NCBI RefSeq assembly: GCF_008033135.1
Contig: NZ_CP041335.1
Location: 2,175,925 to 2,239,924, forward strand
Reading direction: 5' to 3'
DNA from: Chitinolyticbacter meiyuanensis
GTDB lineage: Bacteria > Pseudomonadota > Gammaproteobacteria > Burkholderiales > Chitinibacteraceae
Length of the DNA: 64,000 bases
Both the position numbers and the translations under genes were made by a program. The number at the start of each line of letters is the position of its first letter. The first letter of the stretch is position 1. Below, one piece after another: positions 22,972 through 32,053 of the stretch. Below the pieces are notes generated by a model. It was not told where the DNA came from and made no database searches. It saw only the letters and a program-made list of their open reading frames with translations.

Positions 22972-23289
22972 ATTCACCCTTTGTAAAATCCCCGATTGCA
23001 CGCTTTGTTTGCGATTCCCGTGTTTGTTGGACGCCGGCTTCACGCAAACGCGATTGTATTTGGCATTGTACTGGTTCAGCTTCCGGTGCGACGGCGAGCG
23101 TACAACGCAGGGCTCAGAAGGTGCATCGGGGCCTTGTATCTCGGAATGAGTCGCCAGGATGTGCTGCGGTTTTGTTTTTGCGGTGTTTTCATGCCAGCCA
23201 TCCGCCGGATGGCATACACAGTTGAATCGCGCCGCAGGCATGACTAAATCACTACCCAGTCACCGCTCACGCTGAAAACACCAAAACCA
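22972..23289. other. Intergenic region, nothing identified
   Basis: These 318 bp between the TIGR03067 gene and the terminator of the small secreted protein hold presumably the promoter of the former. The long frames on both strands lack motifs and ribosome-binding sites. Confidence 0.5.
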
Positions 23290-23317
23290 AAAAGCCCAGC
23301 TTCTGCTGGGCTTTCTT
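23290..23317 (-). terminator. Rho-independent terminator
   Basis: AAGCCCAGC and GCTGGGCTT form a stem with a 4-nt loop, with T-rich sequence on the minus-strand side. It lies about 70 bp beyond the stop of the small secreted protein at 23386. Confidence 0.75.
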
Positions 23318-23385
23318 TCATCCTTCGTGCCTTGGGTTCCACCTCCATCCAGCCTGAGCTGGATGAGCACCCGCACGATGCTGGA

Positions 23386-23583
23386 TCAGTATTTGATGCA
23401 GGAGATGAAGTAGCTGCCACCAAAGCCCATGCGCAGGCCGTTGTACTGCGAGCCGGGCCACACTTGATTGCAATACTCCGGGCCGACGGTTTGCGAGCCG
23501 TGGATTTCGTAGTAACGCGTTTCGGCGGCGAAGGCATTCAGCATCAGGCCGGACAACAGTACACCCAGGGCAAATCGCTTCAT
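23386..23583 (-). CDS. Very small secreted protein
   Basis: The 65-residue product starts MKRFALGVLLSGLMLNAFAA, a clear signal peptide with an AFA-A cleavage site. It leaves a mature peptide of about 45 residues, ETRYYEIHGSQTVGPEYCNQ onwards, with two cysteines near its middle and end. I do not recognise a family. The strong signal peptide, a dedicated terminator and the isolated position support a real gene. The mature peptide should be periplasmic or secreted. Confidence 0.6.
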   Translation of the reverse strand: MKRFALGVLLSGLMLNAFAAETRYYEIHGSQTVGPEYCNQVWPGSQYNGLRMGFGGSYFISCIKY

Positions 23584-23818
23584 GATCATTCCTATCGATG
23601 GTGAGAACGAGGGGGCACCACAATGTGGTGATGACTTATCTGGTAATTTTCGTATCAGCAAAGTCGAGTGAATAATAGCATTCGCTGATGTATTGCCAAC
23701 GTACTTCCGTCCTCGACCGGTGGCGCTTGCTCACCTTGGCTTCGTGTGCATTTTTGCGCACTGGTTGGACAGGCGAAATCTAGCGGCTGCAGATTGCGCA
23801 GAGATGACGATGCGATCA

Positions 23819-25609
23819 TCAATCGGCCTGGCCGCGTAACACCGGAACGACCTGCACGCCGGTGTTGCTGCGGCCGGAGAACCAGACATAACCCCCGGCC
23901 AGTGCCAGCAGGGCGGCAAAGGTACCGCCGAGCAGTGTGGCGAATTGCTGCAGCGGGCAGAGCGGTGGCGCGATCAGCCACCAGGCGATGCCCACCGGTA
24001 CCGCCACGGCGATGGACAGCGTGGCGAGGCCCATCAGCCATTGGCCCCAGGTGCTCCAGATGCTGCGTGGCGGCTTCTGGCCGATATCGTCCACCGTCGG
24101 GCTGTCTGTCACCCGGGTCAGCGTGACGACGACCCGGCCGCGGTTGTTGCCGTACAGGCCCTGCGCATCGTTGGCGAAGAAGTAGAGGTAGCCAGCCTCC
24201 ACCGGCTCGAACACTGCATCGGCGCCAACGGCATAGGTGGGCACGGCGATCTGGTCGTTGCCGGGGTCCGGATTGTGGCCATGGCCGATCACGGCAATCA
24301 GCGAGAACCAAGGCGCCTTGGGCACACGGCGCAGGGGGTTGAAGAAGGAACGCAGCGGCCCGGCTGGGCCCCCGGCCGCGCTGCTGCGCAGATCACGGTC
24401 CAGCCATTCGCCCTCGGCGTGCACCCGATAGCGTTCACCACGCTCAACGAACACGCCCGGCGCATTCCAGTAGTTGTAGGCATAGACGTCGAAGCGGCCA
24501 TGCTCGCCCAGAGCCAGCCGGGTGCTGTCGCGATAGGGCGCGTCGTTGATCGGCGGCTGTGCCACCCGCCGGAGTGCGAGCGGGTGCGGCTGCTGCCAGT
24601 AGGGCGGCGCGGGCTCGGTGCCGGCCAGCAGCGGAATATGCCGGGGTACGGCCCCGAGCACGTTGTACAGCGTGGTGAGGTTGTCGTGCATTGGTGCGCG
24701 CCAGTCCACACCGGCCACTTGCTCGGCCATGGCGGGATCGTAGATGGCGCCCTGGGTTTGCGCTTCGTCCATCATCCAGCGCAGCGTGATCTGCGACAGT
24801 CCGCTTTCCAGGTAGCCGCCGCCCACGTCGGCATGCACGCCGGGGAACCACACCTGCCGTATGCTCTGGCCAGGAGCCGGCTGTGCCACGTGCCACAGCG
24901 TGGGGGTGAAAGGCTGGCGTTGCTCGTCGATGGCAACGGCCTGGCGAGCGGTCTCTACGATGTCGCTCAGCTGCAGATCATGGAAGCGGTTGTTGCAGCT
25001 GGGGCAGAGCCAGGCCAGCAGCCGGGTGAACCAGCGCGGCCCGGATTGTGGGATGCCAAGGCTGCCCACCGTATCCCACACGCCCAGAAAGCGGATGGGT
25101 GGGCGCGGGTGGGCGGCTTCAGCCTTGCCAAGCGCGGTGCGGTATTGCTCGAAGCGCACGTGCGTCGGTGTGCCGTCCGGCTTCAGGTTCTTGCGTTGCT
25201 GGTAGTGGGCGTAGGCGTGGTCGACCTCGTCCCACGATGGATGGCGGATCAGCCCGCAATAGGCGATGAAGCCGACCAGGCTACGTGCAGTGAAGGCGCC
25301 GCGCGAGAAGCCAAGCACGAAGATGTCGGCACCATCCTCGTATTCGTCGCCCAGCCATTTGTAGGCGCTCTTGATGTTCTTGTTCAGGCCGCTGCCGAAG
25401 GCGCCGCCGCTGAGCCGCACCCACAGATCCTGGCCGGTACCAACGCCAGGGTGGTAGTACACGCGCTGTTCGGTATCGTCCGCTACCGGGCCACGGGCAA
25501 CGGCGTTGGCGAACTTCAGGACGTTGGTCGGGGCCAGCAGGCCGAACTCGCGCTGCTGGGGTTCGTTCCAGGTGCCATCGCAGCAAATGAAGAGGCGCTT
25601 GCGGCCCAT
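23819..25609 (-). CDS. DUF2235 (Tle1-like) hydrolase with C-terminal membrane segments
   Basis: The 596-residue protein starts MGRKRLFICCDGTWNEPQQ at the ATG at 25609, with GGGAG upstream. DUF2235 alpha/beta-hydrolase motifs are present: FICCDGTWNE, the nucleophile elbow GFSRGAF and FLGVWDTVGSLG, with HADVGGGY further on. The family includes T6SS phospholipase effectors (Tle1). Residues about 385-500 form a beta-rich region ending NDAQGLYGNNRGRVVVTL, reminiscent of LecA/PA-IL-type sugar-binding domains. Two hydrophobic helices follow (about 526-548 and 560-578). No vgrG, PAAR or immunity gene is nearby, so a T6SS role is not shown. Confidence 0.85.
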   Translation of the reverse strand: MGRKRLFICCDGTWNEPQQREFGLLAPTNVLKFANAVARGPVADDTEQRVYYHPGVGTGQDLWVRLSGGAFGSGLNKNIKSAYKWLGDEYEDGADIFVLGFSRGAFTARSLVGFIAYCGLIRHPSWDEVDHAYAHYQQRKNLKPDGTPTHVRFEQYRTALGKAEAAHPRPPIRFLGVWDTVGSLGIPQSGPRWFTRLLAWLCPSCNNRFHDLQLSDIVETARQAVAIDEQRQPFTPTLWHVAQPAPGQSIRQVWFPGVHADVGGGYLESGLSQITLRWMMDEAQTQGAIYDPAMAEQVAGVDWRAPMHDNLTTLYNVLGAVPRHIPLLAGTEPAPPYWQQPHPLALRRVAQPPINDAPYRDSTRLALGEHGRFDVYAYNYWNAPGVFVERGERYRVHAEGEWLDRDLRSSAAGGPAGPLRSFFNPLRRVPKAPWFSLIAVIGHGHNPDPGNDQIAVPTYAVGADAVFEPVEAGYLYFFANDAQGLYGNNRGRVVVTLTRVTDSPTVDDIGQKPPRSIWSTWGQWLMGLATLSIAVAVPVGIAWWLIAPPLCPLQQFATLLGGTFAALLALAGGYVWFSGRSNTGVQVVPVLRGQAD

Positions 25610-25810
25610 GCTTTTACTCCCAAGGGTTGATGTCATATGCATGAAAGCCGCCGCGCTTCATGTCGTCGCCCGCTTCCGACGGGCGGTTGCAGCCAGCGCG
25701 GGCCCGCTTTATTTAAAGGGGCATAAGTATGAAATATTTTCTACGTAAGTAAATGTTGGCCTCCTGTTCGGCTATGCTGCCTGCGCTGTGCGAACCGAAT
25801 GGAGGAACAC

Positions 25811-26413
25811 ATGGATAAGCAACGCACGCTGGCAGCTCTGCTGGCCCTCGCCATCGCTCTGCCTGCAGAGGCCGTATTGATTGATTTCGAGCAGTTTCCC
25901 GCCCCCGGCAAGCTGCCCCGCGCGCCGACGTTTGCCGAAGACGTGCAGATGCGCACCTGGGCGCCGAGCGGCGGCTACCAAGTGGTGCAGGGTGATCCGG
26001 ATGAACATGGCAGCAAGCTCGTCTCCGCCACTTCGGGCTACGGCCGGGTGGCCGTCTGGCGCGACAGCCCGCCGATCGATTCCTATGATCCACTCAAGTT
26101 GTGGTCCATCGACGTCCGCACCTCGGGCGCGTTGCGCCTGACCTGGCTCTATGCCGATGGCAGTGGCGAATTCGGCAATATCGTGTTCGATGAGGCACAG
26201 ACTGGCGATCGCTGGCAGTCCTTCGATCTGGCTGCGCTTACCGGCGGCCGTGCCATTCGCCAATTCGAATTCGAAGCATTTGCAAACAGCAATGGCCAGT
26301 CGCGCTTTGAATTCGACAATATCCTGGTCACGCCGGTGCCGGAACCGGCTGCCTACGCACTGATGGGCTGCGGATTGTGTGCATTATGGCTACGCCGCCG
26401 ACGCAGTGTATGA
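25811..26413 (+). CDS. PEP-CTERM sorted exported protein
   Basis: The 200-residue protein starts MDKQRTLAALLALAIALPAE with GGAGG upstream. It ends with a typical PEP-CTERM signal: VPEP, then a hydrophobic stretch (AAYALMGCGLCALWL) and a basic tail RRRR. This signal is removed by an exosortase at the inner membrane, which must lie elsewhere in the genome. The mature part is a beta-rich domain (VLIDFEQFP... SRFEFDNILVTPVPEP) of the type common in such surface proteins. No extracellular-polysaccharide or exosortase gene is in the window. Confidence 0.88.
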   Translation: MDKQRTLAALLALAIALPAEAVLIDFEQFPAPGKLPRAPTFAEDVQMRTWAPSGGYQVVQGDPDEHGSKLVSATSGYGRVAVWRDSPPIDSYDPLKLWSIDVRTSGALRLTWLYADGSGEFGNIVFDEAQTGDRWQSFDLAALTGGRAIRQFEFEAFANSNGQSRFEFDNILVTPVPEPAAYALMGCGLCALWLRRRRSV

Positions 26414-26540
26414 ACGGCAGTATTCACAAAATTTGCAGGCGTGATTTGCTTGTCATAAGCCTTTGACTCATCAGGAAAAATACTGATGGCGATGGCCGAA
26501 ATGGGCGCCAGGCCGCAATTTTCCGTGGATTTGAAAACCA

Positions 26541-26567
26541 AGCGGATCAATTGATCCGCTTTTTTTG
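26541..26567 (+). terminator. Rho-independent terminator
   Basis: AGCGGATCAA/TTGATCCGCT is a perfect 10-bp palindromic stem followed by a run of T. It lies 127 bp beyond the PEP-CTERM gene and should end its transcript. Confidence 0.8.
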
Positions 26568-26691
26568 AATTTGCAATTCATTATTTAATGAATTATTGAT
26601 TTTGTTTGATTCAGTCTTTTGCAAGAACCCTGAATGAATCGGCCCCTACATTGGAATGGTGTCCAATTTGGATACGCTTCAGGGGGCAAAC

Positions 26692-27393
26692 ATGAATGTT
26701 TTAAGCAGGCGAGCCGTATTGCCATGGCTGTTGCTGGCCGCGTCGCTCGGCGTGGCTCAGGCGGGCGATATGGTGCTCGAGGGCAGGGATGTGTTCTTTC
26801 ACATCGATCAGGGCCGGCAAGAGTTGTACGGGCTGACGGGCACGGTGGTTGGCAACACGCTCTGGCTGGAGCGGGCAGGGCAGCGCGCGCTGGCGCTGCT
26901 CGATGCCACGCTGCCGGAGACCCAGTTCCATGAGGGCAACACCGAGGCGGGTGGCTTGCCCGGCAGCGCCCAACCTTGGGCGATCTGGGTCGAAGCCAAG
27001 CAGCAGCGGGGCATCGTGTTGCTGCGGACCATGCCGGAATGGTCGGTGACCGGCAATTACACCGCACCGTTCACTGGCGGTGCGGCGCTGGAAGTGGGCG
27101 CGGTGAGCCGTGGCATCACGCCATACAGCTTTCTGCAGGATGGCAGCAGCCTTGGCGTGGTGACCGAGCAGACGTTGACGCTGCGCGGCGAGGCAGGCAG
27201 CTGGGGCGTGCCAGAGGTGAGCGAGGCCGAAACCCGCGAATGGCGCTCCGCCGAGGCGCTGGCACAACCACAGCAGGCGCTGGGAATCCAGCTCACTTAC
27301 TCGGCGGTGTTGGCGATCGATGATGAGGCGGCGCGGGTCGGCATTGCGCTCAAGCGGGTTGGTGTGGAGGCGATTACGGCGCTCAGGCATTAG
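26692..27393 (+). CDS. Exported protein of unknown function
   Basis: The 233-residue protein starts MNVLSRRAVLPWLLLAASLG, with AGGGGG upstream and a signal peptide ending AQAGD. The mature protein is beta-rich and contains no cysteine. Stretches include VFFHIDQGRQELYGLTGTVV and GVVTEQTLTLRGEAG, with no motif I recognise. It is followed by a strong hairpin and lies between a PEP-CTERM gene and prfC, so there is no operon context. It is probably periplasmic. Confidence 0.7.
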   Translation: MNVLSRRAVLPWLLLAASLGVAQAGDMVLEGRDVFFHIDQGRQELYGLTGTVVGNTLWLERAGQRALALLDATLPETQFHEGNTEAGGLPGSAQPWAIWVEAKQQRGIVLLRTMPEWSVTGNYTAPFTGGAALEVGAVSRGITPYSFLQDGSSLGVVTEQTLTLRGEAGSWGVPEVSEAETREWRSAEALAQPQQALGIQLTYSAVLAIDDEAARVGIALKRVGVEAITALRH

Positions 27394-27408
27394 GGGCGCC
27401 AGCAGCAA

Positions 27409-27434
27409 CAAGGCCACCCCGTGGGGTGGCCTTG
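27409..27434. terminator. Bidirectional terminator between convergent genes
   Basis: CAAGGCCACCCC pairs with GGGGTGGCCTTG in the 59-bp space between the plus-strand exported-protein gene and the minus-strand prfC. Its strong GC stem can serve both transcripts. Confidence 0.8.
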
Positions 27435-27452
27435 TCGTTTGCTGCGATGCCG

Positions 27453-29042
27453 TTACAGCGTGACGGCGTGCTCGCGGGTAGCGTGGAACTGCAGCTTGGG
27501 CCAGCGCTCCTGGATCAGCTCCAGGTTGACGCGGCTGGTGGCCAGGTAAGCCAGGCTATGGGCGGCATCGCGCGCCAGGTTGTTTTCCAGCTGCTTCTCG
27601 AAATCGGCCAGCATTCTGGCGTCGTCGCAGGTCACCCAGCGCGCGGTATAGATGCTGGACGATTCGAACACCGCCTCGACGCCGTATTCATTGGCGAGGC
27701 GACTTGCCACCACTTCGAACTGCAGCACGCCGACGGCGCCGAGGATCAGGTCGGCACCGTTGAGCGGCTTGAACACCTGCACTGCGCCTTCCTCGCCGAG
27801 CTGCTGCAGGCCTTTCTGCAGCTGCTTCAGCTTCAGCGGGTTCTTGATCCGCACCACACGGAACAGCTCCGGCGCGAAGTAGGGAATGCCGGTGAACGAT
27901 AGCGCCTCGCCCTCGGAGAACGAATCGCCGATCTGGATGTTGCCGTGGTTGGGCAGGCCGATGATGTCACCGGCGTAGGCCTCTTCCACCTGCTCGCGGC
28001 CCTGCGCCATGAAGGTGACGACCGAGTTGGCGGCAATGTCGCGCCCCAGTCGCAGGTGCTTGAATTTCATGCCGCGCTCGAAGCGCCCGGAACACACCCG
28101 CAGGAAGGCGATGCGGTCGCGGTGCTTCGGGTCCATATTGGCCTGGATCTTGAACACGAAGGCGGAGAACTTTTCCTCGTGCGGCGCCACCGCGCGCACG
28201 GTGGCATCGCGTGCCGATGGCGGCGGTGCCCAGTCGACCAGCGAATCGAGGATTTCGCGCACGCCGAAGTTGTTGATCGCCGAGCCGAAGAACACCGGCG
28301 TCAGCGTACCGGCGAGGAATTCCTCCAGCACGAACGGGTGGCTGGCGCCCTGCACCAGCTCCAGCTCCATGCGGGTATTGCCGATTTCCAGCGGGAACAG
28401 CTCATCGAGCCGCGGGTTGTCGATGCCGTCGATCACTTCCACTTCGTCGAGCGGGCCTTGGCCGGCGCGGAACAGGATCACCTGATCGCGCAGGATGTGG
28501 TACACGCCGCGGAAGGTCTTGCCCATGCCGACCGGCCAGGTGATCGGTGCACAGCGGATCTTGAGGATGCTCTCGACTTCGTCCAGCAGCTCCAGGTTGT
28601 CGCGCACTTCCCGGTCGTACTTGTTCATGAAGGTGACGATGGGGGTATTGCGCAGCCGGCAGACGTTGAGCAGCTTGATGGTCTGCGCTTCCACGCCCTT
28701 GGCGGCATCGATCACCATCAGCGCGCTGTCCACGGCGGTGAGCACGCGATAGGTGTCTTCCGAGAAGTCCTGGTGGCCCGGGGTATCGAGCAGGTTCACC
28801 ACGTGGTCGCGGTAATCGAACTGCATCACCGACGACGCCACCGAGATGCCGCGCTGCTTCTCGATCTCCATCCAGTCGGAGGTGGCGAACTTGCCGCCCT
28901 TCTTGCCCTTGACGGTGCCGGCCATCTGGATCGCGCCCGAGAAGTACAGCAGCTTCTCGGTCAGCGTGGTCTTGCCGGCGTCGGGGTGGGAGATGATGGC
29001 GAAGGTGCGACGCTGCGCGACTTCGCGGGCGATCTCGGTCAT
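27453..29042 (-). CDS. prfC: Peptide chain release factor 3
   Basis: The 529-residue translational GTPase matches the usual length of RF3. It removes RF1/RF2 from the ribosome after peptide release. G motifs are HPDAGKTTL (about residues 19-27), DTPGHQDF and NKYD. The RF3-typical N-terminus [20 protein letters not shown] and the domain 3 end ([18 protein letters not shown]) are present. It starts 90 bp after the sensor-kinase gene on the same strand. Confidence 0.97.
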   Translation of the reverse strand: MTEIAREVAQRRTFAIISHPDAGKTTLTEKLLYFSGAIQMAGTVKGKKGGKFATSDWMEIEKQRGISVASSVMQFDYRDHVVNLLDTPGHQDFSEDTYRVLTAVDSALMVIDAAKGVEAQTIKLLNVCRLRNTPIVTFMNKYDREVRDNLELLDEVESILKIRCAPITWPVGMGKTFRGVYHILRDQVILFRAGQGPLDEVEVIDGIDNPRLDELFPLEIGNTRMELELVQGASHPFVLEEFLAGTLTPVFFGSAINNFGVREILDSLVDWAPPPSARDATVRAVAPHEEKFSAFVFKIQANMDPKHRDRIAFLRVCSGRFERGMKFKHLRLGRDIAANSVVTFMAQGREQVEEAYAGDIIGLPNHGNIQIGDSFSEGEALSFTGIPYFAPELFRVVRIKNPLKLKQLQKGLQQLGEEGAVQVFKPLNGADLILGAVGVLQFEVVASRLANEYGVEAVFESSSIYTARWVTCDDARMLADFEKQLENNLARDAAHSLAYLATSRVNLELIQERWPKLQFHATREHAVTL

Positions 29043-29132
29043 GGTGTTGATGCGCTGGGAAAAAACGCGTGATTGTACGGCAAGCGCTGCCGGGCGACGA
29101 GGGCAATCGGCCCGGCCAGCCGTGGACTTTCG

Positions 29133-32027
29133 CTAGTGCTTGGTGCGGCGGGTGTCGGCCGGCAGCAGCAGCGTGAATACGGCGCCGCCATCCGGATGAT
29201 TGTTCGCCGAGACCTCGCCGCCGTGGTCCTGCATGATCTGGCGGCTGATGGCGAGCCCCAGCCCGGTGCCGCCGCCGCCCTGGCGCACCCGGCTGCTCTG
29301 GATGAACTTGTCGAAGATGATTTCCTCTTCGCCTTCCGGAATGCCCGGGCCATGGTCGCGGATGGCCAGCCCGACCCCAGGCATGCCGCTCGCCAGCACG
29401 GTGAGCTCGATGAACTCGATCTCGATCAGGCCATCCTGCGGGCTGAACTTGATGGCATTGGACAGCAGATTGACCACCACCTGCATCAGCCGCGCCCGAT
29501 CGAACACCGCGTAGAGCGGCAGCGTGCTCTCGTCCACCTGCAGGCGCAGCTGCCGGCTGGCCAACAGCGGCGCGATCTCCTGCGTGGCGCCGAACACCGT
29601 CTGCTGCAGGTTGTTGCGCACCTTGTCGTAGGTCATGCGGTTGGCTTCCAGCCGCGACATGTCCAGGAGGTCGTTCAATAGCACCAGCAGCCGGTTGCCG
29701 GACGAATGGATGCGCTCGAAATAGCGTGACAGGCTGGTGGTCTCGCCCTTGCCGGCCTTGGAGAGACCCATCTCGGAGAACGACAGGATGGCGTGCATCG
29801 GCGTGCGCAGCTCGTGCGACATATTGGCAAGGAAAGCCGACTTGGCGATGTTGGCGGCCTCGGCGGCTTCCTTGGAATCGAGCAGCTTCTTCTCGATTTC
29901 CTTGAGGTGGGCGATGTTGGTGAGGAAGGCGAATGCGTATTCCACCTGCTGGTCGTCGTCCGGGATCACCGCCGAGTTCACCAGGAACGGCTTGACCATG
30001 CCACCCACGGTGGAGATCGATACTTCGCCGATATGGTTGGGCGCCACATCGGCGCCGGACAGGTGCTCGGGGAAGATCTGCTTGGCGGTATCGCCCCACA
30101 GCTGCGTCGGCAGTTGGCCGATCAGGTCCTCGCGGCGATAGCCGAGCAGCTGGCAGAACGCCTGGTTGACGTCGACGATGTGGTGACCGGCATCGATCAG
30201 GATGAAGCCGTCGGCGGTGGTGTCAATGATGGTGCGCTTCAGGCGTTCGGATTGGCGCAGCGCCTGCGCCGCGATGCGCTGGGCGGTCACGTCCTCGATC
30301 ACCGCGATCACGCCCTTGCTGGCATCGCCCGGCACCAGCGCCTTGGCGTAGACCATGGCCCAGAAGCTGGAATGGTCGCGGCGGAACAACTCGACTTCGC
30401 CGCGATAGACGCCGCCGGTGCTGATGCGTGCCCAGATGGTCTGGTACATCTCCTCGTAGCGCTCCGCCGAGGCGTACAGCGAATGCGTGGGCATGCCGAT
30501 CAGGTCGGTGGCCTCGAAGCCGAACAGCGTCTCGAACGCCGGGTTGACCAGCCGCACCGTGTGCTTGACCGACAGCATGATGGCCAGTGGGCTGGCGTCG
30601 AGCACCGTGCGGATCTCGGCTGTGCGCTCCAGCACCAGATCCTGCAGGTGGTCGCGGTGGCGGCGCAGTTCGCGCTCGGTGTTCTGCTGCTCGGTGATGT
30701 CGCGCAACGTGCAGCAGGCATAGGCCTCGGCGTCGAATTCAATATGGTTGAGCGTGATTTCCACCGGCTGCAGATGGCCGCCGGCGCCGCGCAGGTGGGC
30801 GTTGAGGATGCTGCGCTTTTCCTGCAGCAGCTTGTCCCACAGCGCTTCCCACTGCACTTCGCCGAGCTCCGGGATCAGGTCGATCAGCCGAGTGTGCAGC
30901 AACTCCTCGCGTGCCAAGCCGCTATGTAGCTCGGCGGCGCGGTTGGCATAGCGCAGCGCAGCGCCGCGGTCGGCCCACAGCACCACATCCGGTGCTTCAT
31001 CCACGGTGAACTGAGTCAGGTGCAGCCGCGATTCGATCTGTTCCACCCGCTTGAGCTGGCGCAACAGCAGGTAGAGCAGCACGGTGACGATCAGCATCAG
31101 CGCCACCACGGCAATCAGCCGGGTCATCAGATCGCTGCGGAATTTGGCGAGCGAGGCGTCGAGGTCGACCGACACGCGAATGATCAGCGGCAGGTCGCCA
31201 TTGCTGGCGTGGAACACCGTCAGTCGTGCATTGCCGCTGGCATCCTTTTCGCTGTAGGCACTGGCGCGGCGCAGCCGCTTGGCCTCGAACTCCAGTGGCG
31301 AGCCTTCGCGCAGGTTGCCGCCGAGCGCCTTGGGCTCGAACGGATAGTTCAGCAACAGCATCCCGTCGCTGCGCATCAGCTCGATCCGGGTGGTCGGTGC
31401 AAGCTTCAGCGACTGGTAGAAGCTGAGAAAGTACTCCGGCTCCACCCCTGCCAGTACCACACCACCGAAGCTGCCGTCGAGGCGGTTGATGCGGCGGGTC
31501 ACCGGGATCAGCCACAGGTTGTCGGTGCGGCTGATCAGCGGCTTGTCGATGCGCAGCCGCAGGTCGTCGAAGGTGCGGTGGTAGCTGAAGTACTCGCGAT
31601 CCGCCAGGTTGACGCGGCGGATCGGGTATTCCAGGCCGTGGGCACGGATGGTGCCGGTCGAATCGATGGTGATGATGCCGCGCGTCTGCGGCGTCAGTGC
31701 CGTCTTGTCGCGCAGCAGGATGTGCATCGAGTATTCCTCGGCCTGATCCACGCCGCCCAGCGTCTCCAGGCTCTCGACGATGTTCTGCATGCCTTGCTCG
31801 ACCGAGACGAAGGTTCGCGTCGCATGCTCGTCGAGCGAGCGCGCCAACTGCAGCTGCTGCCGTTCCAGGTTGTCCACCGTCAGGTGGTAGTCGCGCACCG
31901 TCACCCACACCAGCGCGAGTGCAGAGGCGACCAGCAGCACCACGTAGAGCACGATCAGCCAGGTGCGCAGCGGTTGCAGCGAGGTGGACGACTCGTCGGA
32001 GTGAGCCAGTGGCGGAGGCAGGATCAT
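29133..32027 (-). CDS. Membrane-bound multi-PAS sensor histidine kinase
   Basis: The 964-residue protein starts MILPPPLAHSDESS. A transmembrane helix (about 20-44) leads to a periplasmic sensor region of about 255 residues with Cache-like features (AEEYSMHILLRDKTALTPQT, NRLDGSFGGVVLAGVEPEYF). A second helix follows (about 300-322; LIAVVALMLIVTVLLYLLL), then three PAS modules. The HisKA box is NMSHELRTPMHAI with His738. The ATPase boxes are NLLSNAIKF, RDHGPGIPEG and GTGLGLAIS. There is no receiver domain and no response-regulator gene nearby, so the partner and signal are unknown. Confidence 0.93.
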   Translation of the reverse strand: MILPPPLAHSDESSTSLQPLRTWLIVLYVVLLVASALALVWVTVRDYHLTVDNLERQQLQLARSLDEHATRTFVSVEQGMQNIVESLETLGGVDQAEEYSMHILLRDKTALTPQTRGIITIDSTGTIRAHGLEYPIRRVNLADREYFSYHRTFDDLRLRIDKPLISRTDNLWLIPVTRRINRLDGSFGGVVLAGVEPEYFLSFYQSLKLAPTTRIELMRSDGMLLLNYPFEPKALGGNLREGSPLEFEAKRLRRASAYSEKDASGNARLTVFHASNGDLPLIIRVSVDLDASLAKFRSDLMTRLIAVVALMLIVTVLLYLLLRQLKRVEQIESRLHLTQFTVDEAPDVVLWADRGAALRYANRAAELHSGLAREELLHTRLIDLIPELGEVQWEALWDKLLQEKRSILNAHLRGAGGHLQPVEITLNHIEFDAEAYACCTLRDITEQQNTERELRRHRDHLQDLVLERTAEIRTVLDASPLAIMLSVKHTVRLVNPAFETLFGFEATDLIGMPTHSLYASAERYEEMYQTIWARISTGGVYRGEVELFRRDHSSFWAMVYAKALVPGDASKGVIAVIEDVTAQRIAAQALRQSERLKRTIIDTTADGFILIDAGHHIVDVNQAFCQLLGYRREDLIGQLPTQLWGDTAKQIFPEHLSGADVAPNHIGEVSISTVGGMVKPFLVNSAVIPDDDQQVEYAFAFLTNIAHLKEIEKKLLDSKEAAEAANIAKSAFLANMSHELRTPMHAILSFSEMGLSKAGKGETTSLSRYFERIHSSGNRLLVLLNDLLDMSRLEANRMTYDKVRNNLQQTVFGATQEIAPLLASRQLRLQVDESTLPLYAVFDRARLMQVVVNLLSNAIKFSPQDGLIEIEFIELTVLASGMPGVGLAIRDHGPGIPEGEEEIIFDKFIQSSRVRQGGGGTGLGLAISRQIMQDHGGEVSANNHPDGGAVFTLLLPADTRRTKH

Positions 32028-32053
32028 GGCGTGGTGGTCGTGGCGCCGGCCGC

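Noticed and set aside
28402..30099. A 565-codon minus-strand frame overlapping prfC and the sensor kinase
   Set aside because: It is an alternative frame of two real genes on the same strand, rich in Arg/Pro/Gly, without motifs.
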